A DNA stretch of 64,000 nt, from NCBI GenBank assembly GCA_964468745.1, contig CAYXVY010000201.1, forward strand, positions 1 through 64,000, read 5' to 3'. Numbering within the stretch: the first letter of the stretch is position 1; every line of letters starts with the position of its first letter. The notes below the pieces were generated by a model. It was not told the DNA's origin and made no database searches. It was given only the letters and a program-made list of their open reading frames with translations. The position numbers were made by a program, and so were the translations under genes. Source of the stretch: JACPRB01 sp964468745 (GTDB lineage: Bacteria; Planctomycetota; MHYJ01; JACPRB01). Of this stretch, positions 8,789 to 17,604 are shown in pieces.

Positions 8789-9313
8789 ATGAGGCGAATC
8801 GCGGTGCTGGGGCTGCTGGCCGCGGCCGGGTGCAATATCCCGAGCTACACGAAGGGGGAATGGCCGGCAGAGCTTCCGCCGGAGCAGTTCTACGTTGACG
8901 CGTACACCGCGGATCACGCTAATGCGAAGGTGCAGTCGTCGAACGACTACTTCGACTGGGTACTGCGTTTCTACAAGGGCTACCAGGTCGTGCCGGGGTG
9001 GGAGAAGCAGGAGGCGGGGCTGAAGAAGCAGCTCGGCGACGAGGCGTACGCGGCCATCGCGCCGCGCCTGTGGGACCTGGGCCGCGTGATTTCGGCCGAG
9101 TGGGCCAAGCTCAACACGACGCGCAAGATCGACAGCGCGATGCTCCAGCTATGGGGAAACGTGCTGCAGAAGTCGTGTGCGGCGAAGAAGCTGGACGCCG
9201 CGATCGACAGGATCAACGCGGACGTGAAGGACGTGCTCGTCGGCACGCTCGCGAAGGCGGACGTCGTGAAGAAGGACCGGTACGCCGACGTGCTGCCCGC
9301 GAAGACGCCGTAA
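8789..9313 (+). CDS. lipoprotein of unknown function
   Basis: A 174-residue predicted lipoprotein: the N-terminus reads MRRIAVLGLLAAAGC, a short signal peptide with lipobox-like AAGC. The mature part is helical and charged, with no family recognised. The start codon follows the previous stop by 11 nt, and a TATACT hexamer at 8765-8770 could drive it separately. It may form a small envelope cluster with the genes on either side. Confidence 0.65.
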   Translation: MRRIAVLGLLAAAGCNIPSYTKGEWPAELPPEQFYVDAYTADHANAKVQSSNDYFDWVLRFYKGYQVVPGWEKQEAGLKKQLGDEAYAAIAPRLWDLGRVISAEWAKLNTTRKIDSAMLQLWGNVLQKSCAAKKLDAAIDRINADVKDVLVGTLAKADVVKKDRYADVLPAKTP

Positions 9314-9343
9314 CAGCTGGAGCAGAGGGTCAGTCGATAATCC

Positions 9344-9997
9344 ATGTCTGCAATCGCCATCGTGGTCTGCCTCGTCGCGCTGGGCGCGCTCGGCTGGCTG
9401 GGCTGGATCAGCGTGCAGAGTCTCCGGCAGGCGGCATTGATGCGCGGCGCACACGATACGGTCACGCGGGACATGCAGGACGCGTCCGTCGCGCTGTACG
9501 GCGACGTGCGCGTCGAGCGGGGATTGGGCGGCGCGGGCCACTCGTGCCTCTGGCGTCGCACGGTCTACGAGGAGCGGTCGGGATGGGGCCGGCGCCGGCA
9601 CTGGCGCACCGTATCGGACGAGGCGGACATCGCGGACTTCGTCTTGATGGTTCATGGGGCCGAAGTGCGCATCGACGAACTGCCGACCGAGGTGCAGGGC
9701 GCGGCATCCGATCGCGGTTACGAGGGGGGCGGGTTCTTCGGGTTCGGCGGCCCCGATTCGCGCCACACCGAATACTGGCTGCCGGTCGTTCCTCAACTCA
9801 CGATCGTGGGGCGACTGGAGAATCGCGGGGGCCGCTGGCTGTTGAAGCGCGACACGACGATCGGTCTGCTGTTTTCCGCGGAGGCTCCCACAGTCGCGGC
9901 GCGAGCGGAGCTGATGAAGGGGCTTGCGGGCATCGCCGGAATTGTTGCAGGCATCGTCTTTGTCATCTGGTTTCTTACATCGAACAATCTGCGCTGA
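9344..9997 (+). CDS. two-helix membrane protein with GIDE-like domain
   Basis: A 217-residue protein with a membrane helix at each end (about 3-24 and 190-212) and a soluble central domain between them. The central sequence has CLWRRTVYEERSGWG followed by DFVLMVHGAEVRIDELP. This resembles the GIDE domain shared by mitochondrial MUL1-type ubiquitin ligases and bacterial membrane proteins of unknown role. No RING finger is present, so ligase activity is not implied. It is the last gene of the plus-strand run before convergent secreted protein A. Confidence 0.6.
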   Translation: MSAIAIVVCLVALGALGWLGWISVQSLRQAALMRGAHDTVTRDMQDASVALYGDVRVERGLGGAGHSCLWRRTVYEERSGWGRRRHWRTVSDEADIADFVLMVHGAEVRIDELPTEVQGAASDRGYEGGGFFGFGGPDSRHTEYWLPVVPQLTIVGRLENRGGRWLLKRDTTIGLLFSAEAPTVAARAELMKGLAGIAGIVAGIVFVIWFLTSNNLR

Positions 9998-10080
9998 TCT
10001 GGATCGGAACCCACCTTCGCCGACTTTCACAAGGCACAGTGTGCTTGCGGGCTTCGGCGGGCGAGTCGGGATTTAAAAAT

Positions 10081-10114
10081 GAAGCACCCTACGGCGGGTA
10101 CCGCAGGGCGCTTC
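10081..10114 (-). terminator. rho-independent terminator for secreted protein A gene
   Basis: On the minus strand, arms at 10101-10114 and 10081-10094 form a hairpin with GAAGC/GCTTC, CCCT/AGGG and CGG/CCG helices separated by two A-C mismatches. It is followed by ATTTTTAAAT. It lies 33 nt past the stop codon. Confidence 0.7.
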
Positions 10115-10131
10115 GGCAGGAGCGAAGTTGT

Positions 10132-10157
10132 GGGAATCTGGTGCGGTCAGGCTCTCT
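10132..10157 (+). repeat. 26-nt sequence shared with the 5' region of the paralogous gene at 38986
   Basis: GGGAATCTGGTGCGGT followed by a G-rich step and GCTCTCT recurs at 38943-38967 on the same strand with one substitution and one indel. Here it spans the stop codon of secreted protein A and sits in the loop of a hairpin (arms 10115-10127 and 10156-10165). In the other locus it lies just upstream of the start of paralogue B. Confidence 0.5.
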
Positions 10158-11763
10158 TCGCTGCCTCCCTAAGAATTGCGCCGGTCAGCCCGATCAGGAG
10201 TAGAAGCCCCGCGATTGCGGGGATCGCGCCGCCGGAATCGTTGTCGAGAACTGATCCTGAGCAGGCGCCGCCCTTATTCTTGCGGCCGCCCACCGATCCG
10301 AAGATCGAGCCCGGGAATGCATTCGGATCTTCGCGGATTCCGATGCCGTCATTCCCGCACCATTTGCGGTCGGGAGGCGTGATCAGCATCTGCTCGGCGG
10401 TCGTGAGGCAGAGGTGCGTGGCGGGGGCGCCTACGAGCGCCGACGGCGCATCGACCGTGAGCCCGCTTGTCGCCGGCGTCACCGCGCCGACGGCGTAATC
10501 GTACGACCCATCGTCGGCGCCGACGTAGATCTTGTCCTTCACCACGTTTGGCCAGATGCCCGTGGCGCCGCTGAAGGGCCACGCGCCGCGCTGTGCCGGC
10601 AGGTCAGGGGCGCTGGGCGGTCCCGGGGGGCCTGTCACGAGCCTCGGAATCCACCACGCATGCAAAGTGAGGCCACCCTTGAAGCTGCCGTTCGCGCCGG
10701 AGGTCGCAAACAGGTAATTGCCGATCACCTTGATCTGGTGGAACACCGTCGGGAATCCCGCGGAGCCCGCCACAAAACCGGAGATCACGGCGGTCGTCAG
10801 CGGGATCGTCGCCGAGTCGGCGTCATATACGTCGATCATGGCCCCGTAGACGGGGGGCGGCGACGAGAGCAGCACGGCTCTGCCGACGATGAGGTAGTTC
10901 CGTCCGGTGGCGATACCGGGGATGCCTGCGGGTGCCGTCCACGTCTGAATGCGATGCGAGTCGTCGTCGAGGCCGGCCAGCGGCATGCTCTTGATTCGCG
11001 TCCCCCACGGCACGCCCGTGGAGCCGGTGCCACCGATCTGCGTCGCGAGCGACGGGAACGGCGGTCCATACGTCGTCATGGACGGCGTCGGATTCCACGG
11101 GTCCTGCGTGGCGCCCGCGAGAAGCACGTCCGTCTCGCGCAAGTCGATGCACCAGATCGCGTCCATCGTCGATCCACTCGGCGACTTGTCCGTCCAGAAC
11201 CAGCGATACGCGGGATTGACCGACGTAAAGGCGCCGCCGGTCGATCGCGTGAAGCCGGCGTCCGTGGGGGCGTATCCCGACCCGAGATGCACGAAGAGTT
11301 CGTTGATGTTGCTGACGTGTGGATCGAAGAACTCGTGGGTGCTGCCGCTGGGGTACGTTCCCACGACGAAGTAGTGCGGATTGAGAGGGGGCACATTCAC
11401 GTACACGGCGCCCTGAAGCGAACCGGTCGTGCCCGTCACTGTCACGGGCGTGCCGTTCCCCGGCCCGATGCGGCGGACGCCGACGCTCCCCGGCGAGATC
11501 GCCAGGACCACGGACGGGTTGATGTTGCTTGGGTGGCCGGCGAGTTCGTACATCGACTGTCCCGTGCTGGCCGAGCTCTCGAACGTATCGATCCCTGCAC
11601 CCGTGGTCCGGATGCGGCTCAAATACGCGAACCCCGGCCCGTGGTACGCGTACGAGTAGTCGCGAACGGTTGCTTGAGCCTGCGGGCTGTCTACGGCAAT
11701 GCCCGCGAAAGCGACGACCGCGCTTGCGATGAACAGAAAACGCGACCCCACAAAACTGCGCAT
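10147..11763 (-). CDS. secreted protein A with C-terminal Cys-helix-basic anchor
   Basis: A 538-residue exported protein. The ATG at 11763 follows GGAGGGG and opens a signal peptide (MRSFVGSRFLFIASAVVAFAG, cleavage near AQA). An earlier in-frame start would lack this. The body is beta-rich, with repeated short motifs such as YAYHGPG and PPDRKW, and matches the protein at 38986-40551 along its whole length. The tail reads GGACSGSVLDNDSGG, a hydrophobic helix and REAAKRA. This resembles MYXO-CTERM-type sorting tails, with the Cys as a likely processing or lipidation point. It is divergent from a sigma-kinase pair and has a strong terminator. Its function is unknown; it is probably surface-anchored. 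Confidence 0.78.
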   Translation of the reverse strand: MRSFVGSRFLFIASAVVAFAGIAVDSPQAQATVRDYSYAYHGPGFAYLSRIRTTGAGIDTFESSASTGQSMYELAGHPSNINPSVVLAISPGSVGVRRIGPGNGTPVTVTGTTGSLQGAVYVNVPPLNPHYFVVGTYPSGSTHEFFDPHVSNINELFVHLGSGYAPTDAGFTRSTGGAFTSVNPAYRWFWTDKSPSGSTMDAIWCIDLRETDVLLAGATQDPWNPTPSMTTYGPPFPSLATQIGGTGSTGVPWGTRIKSMPLAGLDDDSHRIQTWTAPAGIPGIATGRNYLIVGRAVLLSSPPPVYGAMIDVYDADSATIPLTTAVISGFVAGSAGFPTVFHQIKVIGNYLFATSGANGSFKGGLTLHAWWIPRLVTGPPGPPSAPDLPAQRGAWPFSGATGIWPNVVKDKIYVGADDGSYDYAVGAVTPATSGLTVDAPSALVGAPATHLCLTTAEQMLITPPDRKWCGNDGIGIREDPNAFPGSIFGSVGGRKNKGGACSGSVLDNDSGGAIPAIAGLLLLIGLTGAILREAAKRA

Positions 11764-11941
11764 TGGTGAGCCCCTCCAACGATCGACCCTGTTGGCACCG
11801 CACCCGACATCGTCCTTGCATATCCATTTGCGAAAGGGCCCGCGACTTCTTGAGAAATCTTCACGACCAAAACAATTTCGATGCAATGTGTCACTTCGGA
11901 GTTGGCTTTTCTGTGCGGACGCTATGAGAATGAGGGCGCGC

Positions 11942-12688
11942 ATGCACGAACTTGAAACGCGGATGGGAGGATCGGCAGAGAACTTCCCGAACACGACGTG
12001 GGCGTCCCTCTTTTCGATGACAGACGCGGCGTCGGCCGCGGCGCGACAGGAGGCGTTGAGCAAGATCGTCGGGCGGTATTGGCGGCCCGTCTACGCCTAC
12101 GTGCGCGCCTCCGCGGGGAAGCCCGTCGAAGACGCGAAGGATCTCACGCAGGCGTTCTTCTGCCACATGATCGAGGACGACATGTTCGCGAAGTACGTCC
12201 GCGAGCGCGGGCGGTTTCGCGACTACCTCAAAGGCGCCTTGCGCAATTTCCTCGCGGAATCGTACCGTTCAAGCTCGGCGCTGAAGCGCGGCGGCGGCCG
12301 TGCGGTCGTTCCGCTCGACACGGCCCAGATGGAAACGGAGGCGTTCGGCCGGCAGCTGCGGGAGGCGAATCCTGAGGAGATGTTCGACCGTCAGTGGGCG
12401 CGCGACCTGCTCATGGAGGCGCTGCAGGACCTGCGCCGCCAGCTCGAGGGCGAGGGACGGCAGGACCAGTGGCGCGTGTACGAGACGATCGAACTCTCAA
12501 GCGAGAGCCCCGTGCCGAGCTACGAGGACATCTCGAAGCGCTTCGCGATTTCGACGCACGAAGTGAAGAACGCGCTGTTCGCGGTGCGCGGCCGGCTGCA
12601 CCGCATCCTCCGCGAGAAAATCTCGTCGATCGTGACGTCGGAGCGCGAGCTGCGCGACGAGATGAAACACCTGTTCGGGAGCAGCTGA
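11942..12688 (+). CDS. ECF-type sigma factor paired with a Ser/Thr kinase
   Basis: A 248-residue sigma factor of the planctomycete ECF type. Region 2 includes FPNTTWASLFSMTDA, GRYWRPVYAYVR and EDAKDLTQAFF. Region 4 includes YEDISKRFAISTHEVKNAL near residue 205. The start at 11942 is chosen because homology begins about ten residues later; ATG at 11924 is an alternative. The kinase gene begins 2 nt after its stop, so the two are co-transcribed and probably coupled. Such ECF-kinase pairing is known from Planctomycetes, where the kinase is thought to replace a classical anti-sigma factor. The likely target is the divergent gene for secreted protein A, by inference. Confidence 0.87.
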   Translation: MHELETRMGGSAENFPNTTWASLFSMTDAASAAARQEALSKIVGRYWRPVYAYVRASAGKPVEDAKDLTQAFFCHMIEDDMFAKYVRERGRFRDYLKGALRNFLAESYRSSSALKRGGGRAVVPLDTAQMETEAFGRQLREANPEEMFDRQWARDLLMEALQDLRRQLEGEGRQDQWRVYETIELSSESPVPSYEDISKRFAISTHEVKNALFAVRGRLHRILREKISSIVTSERELRDEMKHLFGSS

Positions 12689-12690
12689 CC

Positions 12691-14745
12691 GTGATCCCGG
12701 AGGATTTCGTCGAGCGTGCGAAGCGCGGACTTGTTGCGCAGTCGCACCAGCGCGTCGGCGAACTCGCCGTGTCGCGCGGCTGGATCACGCGTGACGATCT
12801 CGCGAAGCACCTCCAGAGCGAGCCGTACGGCCGGGCGGAATCGCTGGTCGAGCGCGGCCTGCTCTCGCAGGATCAGCTGAAGGACCTTTTCGAGGCCGTC
12901 GATCAGGGCGCTCCCACGGAACTGGGCGATCGATACGAGATCATCCGTCGCATCGGATCCGGCGCGACGTCCGACATCTTCGAGGCGCGCGACCGCGTGC
13001 TCGGACGCCACGTCGCGCTGAAGCGCATCCACGGTGACTACGTCGAGATCACCGAGCGCAGCCGGCGCGAGGCGGAGGCGACGGCGCGGTTGTCGCACCC
13101 GGGGATCGTCACGCTGCATGACTTCATCGAGCGCGATGGCCAGTTTCTGCTCGTCATGGAACTCGTCCGCGGGCACACGCTCACGGAAGTTCTGCGAGAG
13201 AAGGTCGACTTTGCGCGGTCGGCCGCGATCCTCGAAAAAGTCGCGCGCGCCGTCCACTACGCCCACGAGCGTGGGATCATCCACCGCGACCTCAAGCCGA
13301 ACAACATCCTCATAGGGGAGGACGGCGAGCCGAAAGTCGCCGACTTCGGACTCGCGCGGCTGGTTGACTACAGCGATTTTACGAATGACGGCATCGTGCT
13401 CGGCACGCCGTTTTATATGGCGCCCGAGCAGGCGTCGGGGCAGAAGGACGCGATTTCGCCGCGCACGGACGTGTATGCGCTCGGCGCGGTGCTCTACGAA
13501 GTGCTCGCGGGCCATCCGCCGTTCTCCGACGTGGATGAGTTGCGCGCGATCGATTTGATCATCCAGGTCGAGCCGGTAGCGCCCAGCCAGCTGCGCAAGG
13601 GAGTGCCGCACGAGCTGGAAACGGTGATGCTTACGGCGATGCAGAAGGAGCCGGGCGCGCGATACGCGTCTGCGCTGGAATTCGCGGAGGAGCTGTCTCG
13701 CTGGCAGCGCGGGCAGCCCGTCACCGCGCAGGCGCCGAGTCCGCCGCCGCGCGTTTCGCGCGCCATCTGGCGTCGGCTTGGCGTGCACATGCCGTCGGCC
13801 GCGGCGCGTCGCATCGCTCGGGTGAAAGCGCGAGGCGCGGAGCCGGCGCGAATCCCGCAGCGTATCGAGCCGCTCGAGGCGAACATGCGCGAGGCGATCG
13901 CGCTGCTCGAGGGGGCGCACGCGATCCTCGAGCGCGTCTCGCAGAGTTTCTACATGAAGGGCGCACGTGCGGACGACGGCGGGAGCCGCCTTGAAGCAGC
14001 CGAAGCGCTCATCGCGCAAGTGATAGCGCGGCTGCCGAATCTCGCGTCCGCATACGTGTTGCAGGGCCGCGTGCAGGGGATTCGCGGCGCGTTCGACGAT
14101 GCGGAGGATTCCTTCCGCGATGCGCTCGTGCTGGATCCGGACCTCGCCACGGCCCACTACCAGCTCGGACGCCTGCTGGTCATCCGTTCGATCCTCTCGA
14201 TCGGCGGACCGCGGACCGACGTCCCGGAGGCGGCGCGGGAACTGGAGGTTGCGCGCGCGGGAGCGCCGACGTCGCCGCTTCAGAGGCAATTTGTCGACGC
14301 GCTGCTCGCGTTCGCTCACGGAAACAGGGACGAGGCGGTGCGGCAGGCGACGGTCGGGACCGAGCTGTTCGACGGCGAGCCCGGCGTCGAGGAATTTCAT
14401 TGGCTGATCGGTGTGGCGGACGTGCGGCCGCCTGCGCGCCTCGCCGCGTTCGAACGGGCGCTCGACATCCGGCCGCGCTATCCGCTGGCGCAATTGTGTC
14501 GCGGCGTGCTGCGCGGTGCGATGGGAGACGTGAGGCGCGCGATGGCGGATGTCGAGTCAGCGCAGAAATTGAGTCCGTTGCTCGTCGAGGCGTGGTACTG
14601 CCGGGGAGTCCTTCGGGCGCAGGGGAAGGATGCGAAGGGAGCGCGTGCGGACTTCGCGCGGGCCCTCGAGCTCATGCGCGACGACTCGCCGCACCGGGCT
14701 ACGGTCGAGGAGCGTCTGGCGCAGTCGGGTGCGCGAGGGTCGTAA
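12691..14745 (+). CDS. Ser/Thr protein kinase with C-terminal TPR-like repeats
   Basis: A 684-residue protein with GTG start. Residues 15-70 hold two short helical repeats (VGELAVSRGWI and LVERGLLSQDQL) like those at the N-terminus of GspE/MshE ATPases. The kinase domain spans about 82-345 with Lys111, Glu127, HRD at 198-200, DFG at 218-220 and APE at 244-246, so it should be active. The rest is helical with TPR-like units (for example VLQGRVQGIRGAFDDAEDSF). No membrane helix is evident, so it is probably cytoplasmic. It sits 2 nt after the sigma gene; regulation of that sigma by phosphorylation or binding is the expected role. Confidence 0.9.
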   Translation: MIPEDFVERAKRGLVAQSHQRVGELAVSRGWITRDDLAKHLQSEPYGRAESLVERGLLSQDQLKDLFEAVDQGAPTELGDRYEIIRRIGSGATSDIFEARDRVLGRHVALKRIHGDYVEITERSRREAEATARLSHPGIVTLHDFIERDGQFLLVMELVRGHTLTEVLREKVDFARSAAILEKVARAVHYAHERGIIHRDLKPNNILIGEDGEPKVADFGLARLVDYSDFTNDGIVLGTPFYMAPEQASGQKDAISPRTDVYALGAVLYEVLAGHPPFSDVDELRAIDLIIQVEPVAPSQLRKGVPHELETVMLTAMQKEPGARYASALEFAEELSRWQRGQPVTAQAPSPPPRVSRAIWRRLGVHMPSAAARRIARVKARGAEPARIPQRIEPLEANMREAIALLEGAHAILERVSQSFYMKGARADDGGSRLEAAEALIAQVIARLPNLASAYVLQGRVQGIRGAFDDAEDSFRDALVLDPDLATAHYQLGRLLVIRSILSIGGPRTDVPEAARELEVARAGAPTSPLQRQFVDALLAFAHGNRDEAVRQATVGTELFDGEPGVEEFHWLIGVADVRPPARLAAFERALDIRPRYPLAQLCRGVLRGAMGDVRRAMADVESAQKLSPLLVEAWYCRGVLRAQGKDAKGARADFARALELMRDDSPHRATVEERLAQSGARGS

Positions 14746-14779
14746 CGCGCGAGGCCGGCTGTCGTTCAAGTAACATCGG

Positions 14780-15658
14780 ATGAGCGCTGCTGAGAGCATC
14801 TTCTGGAATCTCGCCGTTGCCGCCGCGGCGGAGGGGGAAGTCGTCATCGCGGAGGCGGAGCGGCTCGCGCGGCACGCGGAGCGCCTCGGCCTGTCGACGG
14901 AGCGTGCGGCCGAGATCCGCGCGGAGGCCGTCGCGAAGAAGCCCGTTTCGCTGCGCATGCCCAAAGACGAAATGGCGCGGCTCGACTGTCTCCGTTCCGT
15001 GCTCGACATCGCCGCAGCCGACGGTTCGATCTCGCCCCGGGAATTCGCCATCGCGCGTGCACTGGCCACGAAGGCGGGAGTCGCGGAAGGGAAGTTGCAG
15101 TCGATGGCGCGTTCCGCGCTTAGAGGGGTCAAGCGCGGAACCGCACTGGAAACCGAGGCAGGCATGGTGGAGGAAATTGAGTTGGCCCCGGTGTCGACGC
15201 CGCCGCGTCGAAGCGAGTTCGTGCGCTCGCTGCCGTTTTCAGCATCGACTACACGGCTGTGCACGTCGTGCGGTCGCGAGTTCGCGAACAGCCGCCCGGA
15301 GGCGCGAACGTGCCCCATGTGCGAGCCGACGCCGGAATCGATCGCCGACGAGAGGGTCGACAGGCTCCTCGGCTTCGCGATGTGGCCGTGCCTTGCGGTC
15401 GCCGCTGTCGTGCTCGAGTTGATGTTCGGCACCTGGAACTGGGCCTGGAGAACTTCCTCTGCGTGGGGGTCAAGCGCATGGAGTGACACCGGCGGCAATT
15501 ATCGGCGCCGGAGGCATCAGGGGACGTTTGCGCTGCTTGCCTACGTCCTGCCCTTCGGAGCCGCCGCACTTGCGACCGCCGCGGCCGGCTTCGCGCTCTA
15601 CATTTTCGTGTACGGCGCGACGCGTGCGGTCGTCGGACTCCGTCGCGGCGGGCGCTAA
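14780..15658 (+). CDS. TerB-like and zinc-ribbon membrane protein
   Basis: A 292-residue protein. Residues about 60-115 resemble a TerB-like helical domain (VLDIAAADGSISPREFAIAR). Residues about 158-180 hold a CxxC...CxxC zinc ribbon (LCTSCGREF ... TCPMC). Two membrane helices follow (about 195-215 and 250-280), with a basic C-terminus. The ATG at 14780 follows the kinase gene by 34 nt, with TAACAT just before it, so it may have its own promoter or be part of the sigma-kinase operon. The function is unknown; TerB domains are linked to envelope stress and tellurite-resistance complexes. Confidence 0.68.
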   Translation: MSAAESIFWNLAVAAAAEGEVVIAEAERLARHAERLGLSTERAAEIRAEAVAKKPVSLRMPKDEMARLDCLRSVLDIAAADGSISPREFAIARALATKAGVAEGKLQSMARSALRGVKRGTALETEAGMVEEIELAPVSTPPRRSEFVRSLPFSASTTRLCTSCGREFANSRPEARTCPMCEPTPESIADERVDRLLGFAMWPCLAVAAVVLELMFGTWNWAWRTSSAWGSSAWSDTGGNYRRRRHQGTFALLAYVLPFGAAALATAAAGFALYIFVYGATRAVVGLRRGGR

Positions 15659-15687
15659 TCCTGTGGCGCAGCCGACAGGGGCGCGTG

Positions 15688-15693
15688 TAAACT
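15688..15693 (+). promoter_or_regulatory. -10-like box (TAAACT) for the hydroxylase gene
   Basis: TAAACT, preceded by GTG, ends 6 nt before the ATG at 15700, again predicting a near-leaderless transcript. No clear -35 is present. Confidence 0.4.
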
Positions 15694-15699
15694 GACCCC

Positions 15700-16317
15700 A
15701 TGCTGGTGCTTTCCGCCTGGCTCGCAGGCATCGTGATCGTGACGCTGGTCTATGCCGTGCTTGTCGAGTACCTGATCCACCGCTTCCTCGATCATCGCCG
15801 CTTCAAGATATTCGGATGGCACCCCGCGCTCCTCGCGCATCTCTACCAGACGCATTCGATGGAGCACCACCAGGACTACGGCGACAAGGAGTCGTACGTC
15901 TACAGCGGGTGCCCGAAGCCGATGGACTGGATCGACTTGCCGCTGCTGCTGTGCAGCCACATGATCGTGATCCCGCTCTACGTCGGCGCGTGGTTCCTGA
16001 CGGGATGGCCGGGCATTGCCGCGTGTGGCGCGTACGTTTTCTTCCACTACCTGTTCCTCTACAGCACGGTTCACTATGCGATGCATCATCCGGGGACGGC
16101 GGGGCTGCATCGCGCGCCGATCGCCCGGGGGATGAATTTTCACCACTGGCTGCATCACCGCCATCAGCACAAGAACTACGCGTTCACCATCCCGATCTTC
16201 GACTACGTCTTCAGGACGAAATGGATGGGCACGGACGCGGAAAAGCAGGAGTTCGCCCAGGAGATTCTCTCGCGCACGCCGCAACCGCTGCCGGCGCGCG
16301 AAGTGGCGAAGGTCTAA
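15700..16317 (+). CDS. fatty acid hydroxylase / sterol desaturase superfamily protein
   Basis: A 205-residue integral membrane di-iron enzyme with about four hydrophobic helices. The histidine-box pattern is complete: HRFLDHRR, HSMEHHQ, HYAMHH and HHWLHHRHQHKNY. These ligate two irons in the superfamily that hydroxylates or desaturates lipids or carotenoids. The substrate is unknown; the short length fits small bacterial members. It stands alone, convergent with the outer-membrane protein gene downstream. Confidence 0.88.
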   Translation: MLVLSAWLAGIVIVTLVYAVLVEYLIHRFLDHRRFKIFGWHPALLAHLYQTHSMEHHQDYGDKESYVYSGCPKPMDWIDLPLLLCSHMIVIPLYVGAWFLTGWPGIAACGAYVFFHYLFLYSTVHYAMHHPGTAGLHRAPIARGMNFHHWLHHRHQHKNYAFTIPIFDYVFRTKWMGTDAEKQEFAQEILSRTPQPLPAREVAKV

Positions 16318-16365
16318 GGGGCTTGAGGTGTCGCAACCCTTCGACCCGCTCCGCTCCCTCGGGGC

Positions 16366-16405
16366 AAGTGGCCGCCAATGACCGACTATTTCCTGCCGGC
16401 CACTT
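16366..16405. terminator. inverted repeat between convergent genes
   Basis: AAGTGGCCG (16366-16374) and CGGCCACTT (16397-16405) form a perfect 9-bp stem with a 22-nt loop between the hydroxylase gene and the convergent outer-membrane protein gene. There is no T-run, so termination is inferred from position. Confidence 0.4.
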
Positions 16406-17054
16406 AGAATCCGAATTCGAAGCCGGCGCTGAACCCGACCGCCTCGAAGCCGTCGACGGACCCTGTGTCGCCGGACAGGTTGTCCTTCACGTCGAGTGAC
16501 GCGAAGATGTAGTTCAGGCGCGCCTCGGCGACGAGTCGCATCGATCCCCACACGCGATAGCTCACGCCGAACAGCGCGTGCATCGTCACCCCCGCGCCGC
16601 CGTCGACATCGACGTCGATGATGCCGGGGGCCTCTGCATGTCCGTCGCTCAGCTTCACAAGCCCGAGACCGGCGCCGACGTACACGTCGAGAGGATCGTC
16701 GGTCTTGAGCCGGTGATATTGGGCGCCGACGCTGAGCATTATCATGTCGATGCCGGCATCGGCGACGGGCAGGTTGGCGACGCCGAACACCTTCTTCATC
16801 GGATCCTCGTGATCGAAGGCGGCGTAATAGAGCTCCGCGGTGAGCGACCAGTCGTCATTCAGACGATGCGATGCGTTGAGGCTGCCGCCGATGATGTCGT
16901 TGGCAGGTTTTCCGAAGGAGGTCCAGACGTGGAAGCGAGCGCCGACGCGCCATTGCTCCTGTTGCTCGGTCTGGACGTCGAGGTCCCGCGTCAGCGAGAC
17001 GGTCGACGTGGCCGCATCGGTCTGCAGGAACGCGATCAGGCTGACGTGAAGCAT
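16404..17054 (-). CDS. predicted outer-membrane beta-barrel protein
   Basis: A 216-residue protein with a weak signal-like N-terminus (MLHVSLIAFLQT). It alternates polar and hydrophobic residues across many strands, for example WSLTAELYYAAFD and LDVYVGAGLGLVKL, and ends in Phe (AGFEFGF), as small outer-membrane barrels do. Its general form matches the protein at 58511-59299. The role is unknown. A TGGAGA Shine-Dalgarno sequence lies just upstream of the ATG. Confidence 0.7.
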   Translation of the reverse strand: MLHVSLIAFLQTDAATSTVSLTRDLDVQTEQQEQWRVGARFHVWTSFGKPANDIIGGSLNASHRLNDDWSLTAELYYAAFDHEDPMKKVFGVANLPVADAGIDMIMLSVGAQYHRLKTDDPLDVYVGAGLGLVKLSDGHAEAPGIIDVDVDGGAGVTMHALFGVSYRVWGSMRLVAEARLNYIFASLDVKDNLSGDTGSVDGFEAVGFSAGFEFGF

Positions 17055-17225
17055 GGTGTCTCCAGTGGTGCTTGACTGGGAAGATCAGATGCGGCGCACG
17101 TGAGGTTACGGTGACGATGTGGTTAAGGCGCCTTCACGAATCTGGAGGCGTCCGTGCGCGCGAGACTCGCTGCGGCCGCGGGCCATCTTCGTTTGCTGAG
17201 GGTCGGCGAAGGCTGGTGGAATGCC

Positions 17226-17240
17226 CTAGACGATTTGAGA
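17226..17240. repeat. 15-bp direct repeat, left flank of GIY-YIG cassette
   Basis: CTAGACGATTTGAGA here matches CTAGACGCTTTGAGA at 17758-17772 in 14 of 15 positions. The pair brackets the GIY-YIG gene and its upstream structured repeat, as a target-site or recombination-site duplication would. Confidence 0.55.
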
Positions 17241-17250
17241 ACTAGCGTGG

Positions 17251-17536
17251 TCAACGTTTTCGCGAACGAGCCAGCGCTTTGAGGCGTGAGAAGTCGCCGT
17301 CGATGAGGGCCTGCTTCTTGGCGTGCGTCCAGCCTTTGAGTTGTTGCTCGCGGTCCCGAGCGGACGAGGCGGACGCGTGCGTCTCGAACAAGACGATGCG
17401 TTCGACGGGGTTACGTCGCGTGAAGTTGCCTCCCCAACCGATTTGATGGCGGCGTGCCCGCTCGCGCGGGTGGACACGAGTCATGCCGACGTAATACCGG
17501 CCATCCTTGAGAACGGCGATGTACACGTACCACACA
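17251..17536 (-). CDS. GIY-YIG nuclease family protein
   Basis: A 95-residue protein comprising one GIY-YIG domain. WYVYIAVLKDGRYYVGMTR is the signature, followed by Arg-rich RERARRHQIGWGG and the catalytic-Glu region ARDREQQLKGW. The GTG at 17536 is chosen because the domain starts immediately and because further upstream the reading frame enters a dispersed repeat; an ATG at 17688 would give 145 residues. The family includes homing and repair nucleases. Stand-alone members like this are of unknown role. The gene sits inside a 15-bp direct-repeat pair with a structured repeat upstream, which suggests a mobile cassette. Confidence 0.75.
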
Positions 17537-17604
17537 CCACGGTGTGCTTCGAGACGCGAAAGTTCGCCGGGAAATCGGAAAGAAAATCGCGTTTGTTTCG
17601 AGGA

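Noticed and set aside
10132..10165. Cobalamin-riboswitch-like string GGGAATCTGGTGCGGT
   Set aside because: It resembles the GGGAA...GGTG core, but the conserved downstream B12-box segments are missing, and one copy sits at the 3' end of a gene.
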